Origin: Heloderma charlesbogerti
Lineage: Eukaryota > Chordata > Lepidosauria > Squamata > Helodermatidae
Direction: 5' to 3'
Length of the DNA: 64,000 nucleotides
Assembly: GCA_026122225.1 (NCBI GenBank)
Contig: JANEZZ010002668.1
Coordinates: forward strand, 62,001 to 126,000
The notes under the pieces are model-generated. The model was given only the letters and a program-made list of their open reading frames with translations. It was not told the origin of the DNA and did no database searches. This document shows, piece after piece, positions 24,110-34,163 of this stretch; positions within the stretch are counted from its first letter, which is position 1, and the number at the start of each line of letters is the position of its first letter. The position numbers and the translations under genes were made by a program.

Positions 24110-27100
24110 ATGGCTCAAGTTATCAACTGTCTTATATGGAATGCTCACTCTTTGGTATGAAAAGCAGACTTCTTGGCAAACTATCTCCTGGAGCATGATA
24201 TATCTTTCTCTTTCGTTACAGAAACATGGTTCCAGCAGGAGGAGCTGGCCATTTGTGCTGTCTTCTCTGCCCTGGGGTATAATTATTTTCACACCCCTAG
24301 GGAGAGAGGTCAGGGAGGAGGAGTCGGGATTATTATAGCAAAGGTTTTGGGTCTATTTAAAGTATTACCATTGAATGATGGTGCCCCTTTCCACATTTCA
24401 GCTCCTGGCAGGGTGTACTGAGAAATGCAGCTGGCTTGTAGCTTGTGTATATCGTCCTCCCGGGGGAGGTTATGAGGAGTTTATTGAGGAATTTATAGTG
24501 TGGCTTTCCTCTCTCTCCCTGGGACAGCGTTGTATTACTGCGGGTGATTTTAACATCCATTTGGACTCTAGTGTGATTGGATTGAGTTTTCAATCTATCA
24601 GCTTATTTTGGTTTTAAAATCCTCCCCTCCCCTCCTACAAATTCAGCTGGTGGAGTGCTGGATCTTGTCATTGTTCAGGAGTGAACTCCCTGGTCTTCAG
24701 TAGTGGGATTGGATTTGGGTTATCCAGACCATTTTCTAGTCCATTGTTCCTTTAACCTTGCTCTCCCATCATTGCCTCTAAATGAGAGGCCATTTGCTGC
24801 GATATTTTAAAGATCACACCAGCGGCCTTTCAAGGCCAACTCTTACAAGATGTTAGCTGGGTCGAGGCTCTGCCTGGGAACAGTGATTCTTTGATGGCTG
24901 ACGAAATGGCAGAGATATTTCTGTCTGCCACCCAGTCAGCTTTTGATCATCTTGCCCCAGCCAGGCCCCGAGTGCTCCCAGCACGTGACCCTATACCTTG
25001 GCTTTCTACAGAGCTTAGATTAGAGAGGGCACAAGTTTGCTGCCTGGAGAGGAGGTATAAGAAAGGAGAGGAACGTGTTGTTACAGAGTATATTGCAGCA
25101 TTAAAAGACTACTTTAGTCATGTGGAGACAGTGAAGCAATCATTCTATCAGGCCACCATCGCTGCTCAGGCTAACCCCCAGCCCCACCAGCTCTTTAGAA
25201 CTTTTAAGAGGCTACTGCACACAGCCTCTTCTTCTGATCCCCCTGGTTCTCCAGTGCTTTCAGCAGCAGAGCTGGGGGAGTTTTTTGTGAATGAAGTGGC
25301 AACGATATCTGCCATCTTTCCAGCTGACGCTCCCCCCCTTCTTGTCTCTTGCCCTCCAGGTGGCTGAGATCACTGAAGATCAAGTTTCCCATATCATCCC
25401 CTCCTCCCCACTTACTACCTGTTCTTTTGATCCTTTTCCTTCCTTTCTTTACACTATTCTCTGTCCTCTTCTGACTTTTTTGACTCATCTAGTGAATTGT
25501 TTTCCAGTTTCCCTGGTTCTTTTAAGTGTGCTCTTCTTCATCCCTTCTTGAAGAAGCCTTCTTTGGACCCATCTGTTTGTGCAAGCCATCATCCTGTCTC
25601 ACTTCTACCTTTTCTATCTAAATTCTTGGAAAGAGTGGTCCTCCCACAACTGGCACCTTATCTAGTTCTTCATATTCTTATTACCCCTTTTCAGTCAGGG
25701 TTTCGGGTTAGTCACTCAACAGAGACAGCGTTATCTCGTGTCTTGAATGATGTCCTTGTGGCCAAGTCCCAGCACCCTACATCGGTGCTGGTGCTGCTGA
25801 ATCTTTCAGCAGCATTTGATCCTTTGGACCATGGGATACGTCTGGCTCGAGAGGCATCTCTGGGCATTAGGGGGGGGGTTGCTCTTTCCTAGTTTATGTC
25901 CCCCAGCATTCCCCCAGCGCACAAGCTCAGGCAATCTGACATGAGACACCCAAATCAGTGATATTTCTTTATTGCCTGGGAATCCCATGACAAAAGCTTA
26001 ATGGTTACACTCTTCAGAAATCATATAGTTGATGGTCAGTAGTTATAGGCTCTATGTCATTCCAGAACAGTCCAAAGCTAAACACTAATACCATGACTGA
26101 GATCCTCAACATGGTTTCTCCGTTGCTATCTCCACTGTTCTGAACACAAAGGGAGGGACTCTGGATTCATGGGTACCTAATCCAGACAATCCTTTCATGG
26201 GGCTCCAACCCCGGACATAGAAAGGGAATGATTCCTGGCATTAACCCATCAGGCAATCAGGGGATAATTTCTTGAAAGCCTAAACAACCCACACCCATAG
26301 AGAGTCCAACTTTGAATCTTTTGTTGATAACTCTAGGCTACATGGTCAAGGCCCATCAAGATCAAGGGAAGGGCATACCCACACACGCAAGGAGTTTCAG
26401 GCCACCGCTTTCACATTGGCAACTCCATGCTGCATGAGTTCTGGCAGAGGGAAGTCCAAAAGTCGTAGATCAAATCCAGTCTGCCGTACACCGAGCTGAC
26501 TACAAACACAGACACACAATCCACAGCAACGAGAGTTCAAGTCTATGAAAAGCCTCACAATACTTTTCATGGCAAGTCCTTAACAATCCAAAGTTCCAGT
26601 CCACGTGCAGAGTGCCTCCAAAAGCCCAGACGATGATGGATCCAAACAGAGAAGGCTTTGAGCAATGAAGATGAGATGTTCCCAGCAAAGGCTCTTCACC
26701 TTTGCATCAGCTTAAAAGGGAAGGCGTGACTGTAGGACACCCCCTCCAGATCCCTTGACAGACAAGGGCCTTTAGCCTTTCAGCAAGGCCCCTGTCTAAA
26801 CAGGGTGGCACTGCTCAGCCCTCCAGCAGTGACTCTTCAACCTGGGCGACCCTTCTGCACACCCCATCCCACCTCTGTCAGGTTCTCACGGGCAGCTTCC
26901 AGCCTCCCTGCCTGCCAAGGCCAGACGAGCAGGTGGACAGGGAGTTGGGTGACTCCCCCTGGCTCTGCTCTGAGAACACTGACAGAGATAAGCTCACATA
27001 TACTCTGACATCCCACAAACTGAACAGGCCCAAGCCCTTCCAGGCTACTTCTAATCAAATCCTGGCTATAACCTACAAGGCCCACTGAAGTACTGAAGCT

Positions 27101-28291
27101 GGGCCCTAACAGTTTATTTCTTTTTTTGTCAAATTGTTCTTTTTCAGTTTCTTTTTCTGGCACTGTTTCAGATCCTTTTTTGTTCACAGTTGGGGTTCCT
27201 CAAGGGTCCGTCCTTGGACCTCTTCTTTTTTCTCTCTATACCCTTCCCTTGGGCTCCCTTATTACTGATTGTGGTTTTCAGCAACATATGTATGCCAATG
27301 ATAATGAGGTTTACCAGTCCTTTGACCAGCTTGGGGAGAGACAGTGGGCATCAGTGGGAGATCGTTTGCTATAGAGTTTTTTGTGGATGTCTGCCCACCA
27401 CCTCAAGCTGAACATGGACAAAACTAAAATTTTGATTTTCTGCCCTGATCGTCCTTCTCCTTTTCCATCGTTACCTCCCGCCTTTGCCTTCAGGGTATTC
27501 AGCTTGTCCCAGTCCCCACTGTCAGGGTCCTGGGGCTCCTGGTAGATGATCATCTCTCACTGTGCTCATTTACTGAGAGCACAGAGAGGACTTGCAATTT
27601 CTACTTAATGAGTATCTGCCGGATCCGCAGGTTCCTGTCTCAGGCGACTACGAACATTCTGGTTCAGGCCTTAGTGGTTTCACGTCTAGACTACTGCAAT
27701 AGTCTTCTAGCAGGCCGCCCTCTTTCCTCTCACCATCCTTTAATCCTGGCTCAGAACAATACTGTTACGACTATTCTGGACCTTCCCTGTTTTGTTCATG
27801 TCACCTGTTATCGTAGGGCCTTGTGCTGGCTTCCATTGAAGGCCAGATCCCTTCACAAGATTTTGGTCCTGGCCTTTAAGGTCCTAAGGTTGCATTACCC
27901 AGCCTATCTTCTTTTTTGTCCTGGTATGTCCCACGGCAGGCCACTAGATCCATGCGCCAGGCTCTTCTGACCTGCTCTACTTCACGGATTGCGGTGTCTC
28001 ATTATCGTGCATTGTCCCGCAGCTGTGGAACTCCCTCCCCCTACCATTACAGCTATCTGAGAGTTTGGAGGTGTTTAATAACTTTGGTTTGAAAACTTAT
28101 CATTTTTAGTAGGAGGGGAGTGGTTGCTTGTTTCTGAAGTAAAGTTTGCTGATGGCTTTTATGTGTATTTGGGTCATTAAGACTATTGTTATAATATTGT
28201 ATTTTGAGTTAAGTTGTACTAGAACCATTGTAATTATGTATTTTAAATTGTGGAGTTATTCTTTTATATACAGCACTTTGTAACACAGTGC
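24110..28291 (+). pseudogene. L2-like LINE, ORF2 pseudogene, near full length, LTR-interrupted
   Basis: Domains in order: endonuclease start at the ATG 24110 (NCLIWNAHSL, then TGA); TETWFQQ and RGQGGGVGIIIAK to 24360; a shift, then VYRPPG and GDFNIHLD near 24543-24566; a linker (24891-25367); reverse transcriptase from 25497 (LLPFLSKFLERVV, FQSGFRVSHSTETAL, LLNLSAAFD). The solo LTR follows, then [19 protein letters not shown] (from 27188) and YAND in place of YADD (27291-27302). The C-terminal region has SRLDYCNSLLAG and HKILVLAFKVL, and WNSLPLPLQL at about 28025-28055 before TAG. Several frameshifts and stops and the lost catalytic Asp make it dead. Its 3' end is the (TTA)n run. L2 versus a related Jockey clade is my inference. 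Confidence 0.85.
25897..27111 (-). mobile_element. 1215-bp solo LTR of an endogenous retrovirus-like element
   Basis: The ends are TGTCCC and CTAACA (TG...CA), with a perfect 5-bp target duplication GTTTA at 25892-25896 and 27112-27116. An AATAAA signal on the minus strand at 25968-25973, close to the 25897 end, sets the orientation as minus. There is no internal gag, pol or env sequence, so it is a solo LTR left by LTR-LTR recombination. It sits in the reverse-transcriptase region of the L2-like LINE, whose reading resumes directly after it. The 116-codon frame at 26837-27187 crosses the LTR edge and is chance. Confidence 0.92.

Positions 28292-28338
<47 letters not shown>
28292..28338 (+). 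repeat. (TTA)n microsatellite, LINE 3' tail
   Basis: About sixteen TTA units immediately after the CACAGTGC end of the L2-like LINE. Short simple tails of this kind are usual at the 3' ends of this LINE class. Confidence 0.93.
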
Positions 28339-30230
28339 TGTACAGGGCAGGATAGAGTGAAACTATTAGTTTTCATGACCTGAACACCACGCTTTTGTTA
28401 ATTCAGCCTAAGATTACATTAAGTTTTTTTAGCAGCCACATCACACTGCTGGCTCATGTTCAACTTGTGATCAAATAAGAGGCTTTTCACATGTACTACT
28501 GCCAAGATGGGTCTTATATTGAGATGAGAGAAAGGGGAAGGGAGGGGAGCAATACTGTAAAGCAAAACATGGCTTTACAACATTGAATAAATAAATGCTG
28601 AGTCTGTGGGTATATTCAGTGTGCAGGCACTGCACCTGCAGTGGACTGGATCACACTCAAAGTGTTTTTCAACCTCTGGTGTAGGTTACTGACATAACAG
28701 ATTTGTTGCTGTCTTTTGTTCTAACACATTGCATAATGGTGCACTAAAGTGCAGTACACTGGAAATGATAAAAAGAAATATTATTTCGTGTAGTTAGTGT
28801 AATTTCATTGTCACACTAGGTCACCAAGATAAATACTGTGGTCACATTTTGAAGGAAATGAACAACTTTATGACTACATTTGTAGCTCTGATAATAAAAG
28901 TAATCAACCCTCATGCTTCAAGATATAAGAAATAGACAGTGAGCTTTAGGGATGTATTTTACAAGTATGATATGAATAGGTAGTTCACCATCTGAAAAAT
29001 CAGGTCCAGGATTCACTGCCCAGGGAATACCCCAGACAAAACAGATCAGGATCTATTGTGGAAAATGTTACATTTCTATAAGTTTGGCTTTAGTTGATAA
29101 TCAATTCTCATATGGATCATGAAGCTAAATTCAAATTAAACCCACATTGTCTATGAACAGTTTTAAGGAAAGATCTGAAGGACAGAACTGTTAGCCAGTA
29201 ATTATGGAGTCCTATACTGAGAATTCTGGCAGTAATTATTCTAACATAATTCTTAACAGAGTCTATTAAAGAAGAGATGCCAAATTAGCACTATGTTATT
29301 GCACAACAGAATAATTACTGCAGATATAATTTACCATCCTAAACTACGTAGGAGAATTGGTTGCTGAAAACAACAGAGGATCTTTAATTAGAAATGGGAA
29401 ACATCTGTACAGAGCTTAGCAAAACACAAGTTTGATTTCAACTTCCAGATACTATCCAAATGAGTAAAACAGGTAGGCAGAAAATACGGCATACAACTTG
29501 AAACACATCCTGAAGACACTTTTGGAATACAGAATTTCATTGTGTGGATCTAACCCTCTTTTTAAAAATTGGAGTTTTTTTCCTAATTGTGGAGATGATG
29601 AGATAGCAAATCGTTAGATGCATGCACATCATAGTAATATCAGTTAGAAAAAAATACAACTGACCTGGTCCCCAAAAGAACAAATATTTAGAAGGTTTGA
29701 TCTTAAGATTAAAGAATTCAAATGTAAGAACAGGCCTACCAGGACAGATCAATGGTCCACATAGCCAGCATATAACTAAGTACTCAGTTCTCATTGTTTC
29801 TTAAAGCGATACCATTTTACACTGTGTTAGTTCTGAAGCTCAGGTAAAGACCTATAAATATCCCATAGTATCTTTAAAGTTTAGGATGTTCTATTTTGGT
29901 TTGGGTATGCAGGATCTATCTTGTTAAAAGCCTACAAGTGAGATCTGTATACTAGGTGTGGAACTACTTGGGTGGGGGCAGATGACACCCCTCTCAGCCC
30001 TCCAGAGGGTGAATGGCATCCATGGGCATGTCTATGCCCAAATATCAGAGGTGTGGCCACACCTCCTTGATGTTATCCTGCCCCTGGCTGAAAAGCTGTC
30101 TGAAGCTTTTCCAGTCATTGTTTTGGCCAGGAAGCCAAAACAATCCACACTTATCCACAGGGTGAAGGTGAAATACAAGCAAAGTGCACTTGGCCAGCAG
30201 CACTAAGGGCACCACTTCCACTCCTAATTG
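28339..30230. other. unique AT-rich sequence, nothing recognised
   Basis: No repeat body or exon identified. Confidence 0.4.
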
Positions 30231-30512
30231 GGACAGTTTTTCTTAAGTGTAGCTGCCACATGTGGAAGATCTGACTTGGATCAGGACTGCCGCACACAGG
30301 GAGAGGAGGGTTAACCTTTCCCTCCCCACTAACAATCCTGATCCAAGTTGGCCACCACATACCACAATCGTGACCCAAACTGGCCCCCACAGTCACATGG
30401 TGCCCACACTGGTGAAAATGGGACAATTTTTCCCAAGCACAGCTGCTGAATACGGAAGATCCAATTTGGATCAAGACTGCGGTGTGCAGGGAGGGCAGGG
30501 TTAATCCTTCCC
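30231..30512. repeat. two direct copies of a ~95-bp unit, 189 bp apart
   Basis: GGGACAGTTTTTCTTAAG... at 30231-30328 and GGGACAATTTTTCCCAAG... at 30420-30512 align along their length. Both contain GGAAGATC, TTGGATCA, GACTGC and GGGTTAA at the same spacing, with roughly four fifths identity by eye. It is probably a tandemly arranged non-autonomous element or satellite remnant. The overlapping open frames on both strands follow from composition. Confidence 0.7.
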
Positions 30513-31117
30513 ATGTGCCATGGTCTCAATCCAAATTGGGACATCCTTAGTTTAGTATTAATTTTTGAAAAACACCATTAAGGACTTCAGGAATGTAGCT
30601 ACTTCCTCTTCCTGATCTGGCTCAGGAAGAGGAACTCAGGAGGCTGCAGTGAAGAGTTGTTCTGGCTGCAAGGAGCAGCCAAGAAGGCTTTATTTTTATA
30701 GTATTAAAATAAGAAAATGAAAAAAAAATGCAGCCACCTCATCCTAATAAGTATGGAAAGCCCATCCCCACCATGCAAAAATTTCTCCTCCCTCCCCGAA
30801 AAGCGCCCCCAAGCTTCCACATTTTTACAAGTGGGCAAATGGTCCCATGAAAATGGGGTTGGGCTTTTGGCCCAGCACTAGTTCTAACACAGGATTTACC
30901 AGATTAGAGGACAACCAACTCTGAACCACCTGGAAAAGCTCTGCTGAACAGCTCCTTGAGAATGCAATGGAGGCAGCAAAGTAGTCCTTCTTCGCTGCTT
31001 TCATTACCACACAATATGTGTGATTTTGCATTCCTACGTATGTTCAGTCAGCATCATGACAAGTCTTATGTCATTTAACCTCTAGCCATCTTCTGGACTG
31101 TTTAATTGCCTGCAAGT
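30513..31117. other. unique sequence, nothing recognised
   Basis: No repeat identified. One A-run near 30720. Confidence 0.4.
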
Positions 31118-31411
31118 CCTCAAAAAAACAAGAGCCTCATGTGGCACAGAGTGGTAGGTGGCAGTATTGCAACTGAAACTCTCCCCATGACCTGAGTTCA
31201 ATCACAGCAGAAGCTGGGTCCCAGGTAGCCGGCTCAGGTTGACTCAGCCTTCCATCCTTCCAAGGTCAGTAAAATGAGGACCCAACTTGCTGGGGGAAAG
31301 GTAGTCACGACTGGGGAAGGCAATGGCAAACCACCCCGCTAGGCATCCCTCTAGGAGTCAGCAATGACTCGGTATTTGCATAGGAGGAACCTTTCCTTTC
31401 CTCAAAAAACA
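31118..31411 (+). mobile_element. tRNA-derived SINE with Bov-B-type end (Sauria-SINE type)
   Basis: The body is 31131-31399, the same family as 18584-18882 but in the opposite orientation. The head is GAGCCTCATGTGGCACAGAG with a B-box-like GAGTTCAATCA. The middle has GGTAGTCACGACTGGGGAAG. The end GAGTCAGCAATGACTCGG is followed by a CCTTTCCTTTCC tail. The target duplication is CCTCAAAAAAACA (31118-31130) and CCTCAAAAAACA (31400-31411), differing by one A in the run. Confidence 0.93.
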
Positions 31412-32436
31412 GGAAAGCCTGTGCTCTACAGCACATGCTGTGAACTACACCCTTCCTAATATTTCTGCCACTACTCCTGCCTCCAGTAAATAGTACAAAG
31501 TGGGGGGCAAGGAGAATCCTATCACATCAGAAGAGCACAGGAAGACCCTACCAATACACAACCAATGACATCAGTGGGGGTGATCTGAATGCAGAGGCCT
31601 TTGAGCTTGCCATGTTCCTGCCAACATGCACCAGGCCATCCACGTTGCCCTCACGTCTTGGATGACACTATGGCAACATCACAGGAGAGGGCCCATTCTT
31701 TGCTCGGGGTAAGGCAGCAGACTCAGAGGTCTTTATTTCTAACATATTCACAGGGACATCATTGGGCTCACAAGGGTCTATAGCTGTCAAGGAAGGTTGA
31801 ACCTCTTGGTCCTCCCCATGTAACCATAATTGGTACAAATTTGTTTTTGTTAATTGGTACAAAATTGTACAAATGTGTTTGGTACAAATGCTAACTGAGA
31901 GCAAAGCCCTATTTCCAATCCAAATTGAGTTCTTTGGGGATGAAATATTATTTTATTAAAATATTTATAAACTGTTTTTTCTGCCATTTATACAAGCCTA
32001 CAAGCAGTTTACAAAACAAATTAAAATAACCCCCCCAAATAGAATCCCTTCCCCCAAAATCTAAGGGCATAGGTGTGTATGGAAGGATGTACTCTCTAAA
32101 CTACGCAGGCCCCAAGAACACTTATATTTATTGTTACTTCTATTTGCTTACGTGCGATGATGGATAAAGGCAGTAAGACAATCCCATGAGGAGAAAGCAA
32201 AATTACAGAAGGCAAAAGCAAAGAAAATAGACAAAACAGGTCAACAAATAATGAGCTTGTAAACTTTGCCAACTAACAACAGGCAGGAAAAAAGCAAGAT
32301 GGGAAAGATGAGACAAAAGATAACAGACAAGGCAGTAAAAATGGTCTGAAACATAAGAACTACGAGTTAAAAATGGTGTAGAACACAAGACAGACAGCTT
32401 AGAAACAAAGGAGCATCACTAAAGAGAGAACTTTGG
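31412..32436. other. unique sequence, nothing recognised
   Basis: No exon or repeat body identified. Frames of 60-78 codons are unsupported. Confidence 0.4.
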
Positions 32437-32512
32437 CCAGGTTAGCTGGGAATGATAGGAGTTGCCGTCCAACACATCTGGAGGACACCAGGTTGGGGAA
32501 GACTGGTTTATA
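32437..32512 (+). mobile_element. hAT-like MITE fragment
   Basis: AGGAGTTGCCGTCCAACACA, CATCTGGAGGACACC and AGGTTGGGGAAGACTG match one arm and end of the MITE at 45934-46058. No left end or duplication found. Confidence 0.6.
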
Positions 32513-32621
32513 CAAATGTGTTTTAAATACTGCAGGTAAATTATCTACTATGTTCCAACTTTTCATGCATTTAATATATCTCATTAGATGAATACAAGAT
32601 GATAATAAATTATAATATAAC

Positions 32622-32812
32622 CAGGGAGAGGCTGTGGTGCACCAGAGCACATATTTTACATGCAGAAGGTCCCAGGTTCACTCCTCAGCTTCTCCAGGCA
32701 GAGTTAGGAAAGAATCTTGCCTGAAACCCTGGGGAGCTGCTGCCAATCAGTGCCACCAATACTGAGCTAGATGGACCCAGAGTCTGGCTCAGAATAAGGC
32801 AGCTTCCAGTTT
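32622..32812 (+). mobile_element. tRNA-derived SINE (MIR/CORE-like layout)
   Basis: The tRNA-like head has an A-box-like block near 32630 and a B box GGTTCACTCC at 32675-32684. The body has CCTGAAACCCTGGGGAGCTG, and the end is TAGATGGACCCAGAGTCTGG, then AAGGCAGCTTCC. It is the same family as 3819-4010. No target duplication was assigned. Confidence 0.8.
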
Positions 32813-34163
32813 TCCGAACCAATTAATTTTTCAATGATAACGTATCAGAAAAAGAGAAAGAGTGATATCTGGAACATTTTTCATGTCAGTAGTTTGTGTC
32901 TATAGAAATGTCAACATGAACCATTCTGTTCTCCTTCCAGTCATATAATATGAATTCCAGATTCTTTAAACTTCAATAGTTAAATATTTCTTACTACAAT
33001 AGCACTATGCAGGGGAACATGGACACACATGTAAGCCCCACCTCCAGCATCCCTGCCTGCTTGGTAACCAGTTATACCTTTGCGCATTAAGATCTGATGA
33101 TGGCTCTATAAACCGAAGGCACTTACAGTGTTTCCGCGATCGGAAACCCTGATAAGGCAGGATTCGCAACTGTAGGAACTCTGTAAGAACACTCAGTGGA
33201 GCACAAAAACAGAGCCCTCTTCAGACCTTCACGCTCAGTGTACAAAGATCTAACTGCGTATCAGGCATGTGGGGATGCTGGGGGCAGAACTTATGTTTGC
33301 ATCCATGTCCCCCTCCACACTTTAGCCCTAAATGATTGCAGGTGAACATCTGCATAGGGTGAACGTTGCATGTGAATATACCACAGAAGACAGTGCCCTT
33401 CATTTTTTTAATCATCATTTTGGACAGGTGGCCACTTCACCATGTTTTTAGGAATGTTCAAGCTTTTCTGTGTCTATCAATTGCCCTTTGCCCTGGAAAA
33501 ATCAGTAAGGTCAATTGGCATAATAAGGAACATACAAGAAGAAATTTGGAGTGATAAATTAAAGCACTCAAAAAGGAAAGCACAAGCTGTAAATCAAAAG
33601 GCATACTATATGGGTAAAGTGTAAGATTCCAGCAAAGGATGCCAAGGATCAAATTCCATTTCACTCCTTGACTCTAGACAATATAGTGTCCAGCCTGATT
33701 ATGTGGCCTTTTAAAATCTATTTAAGAGGTAAATGTTTCAGAAACTTTCCATATGACAAATTTGGAAAGCAAGCAAAAAAATCACACTTTCTTCATCAAA
33801 TGCTATCTAAATCAGATCCATCAAGAAAGGGATAATTTTAACACATCAACTATTATTAAAGATTTGTACAATCTGCAGGCCATCAAAAGGACTTTCCAAA
33901 AGCGCAGAACTTGTGAGAACATTGTGAGGTTTGGGCCTTTAAAGGGATTTGGTATGAAGTGCAAAGGCAAATAATTTTCAGTTCTATCATCCAGCGCTAT
34001 AAGATGGCCACCAGAGAGAATATGGAGACTGACTTCTTGGCAAAACCTAATCTATGCCTAATGTCACTACTCTGAATTCATTAATGGTAATCTCTCATAT
34101 TGAGCCTTATAGTTGTTTTAAGCCATTAAAAATAGAAATGCATTAAAGTATTGAGATTTAATG
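32813..34163. other. unique sequence, possible old DNA-element remnant at 33060-33380
   Basis: 33100-33200 is GC-richer than its flanks and has short self-complementary blocks (TTTCCGCGATCGGAAA near 33131-33146). No ends or duplication found. The rest is unremarkable. Confidence 0.35.

Noticed and set aside
26837..27187. 116-codon minus-strand frame as an LTR-encoded protein
   Set aside because: It starts in the LINE sequence outside the LTR and crosses the insertion edge, so it cannot be an original gene of either element.
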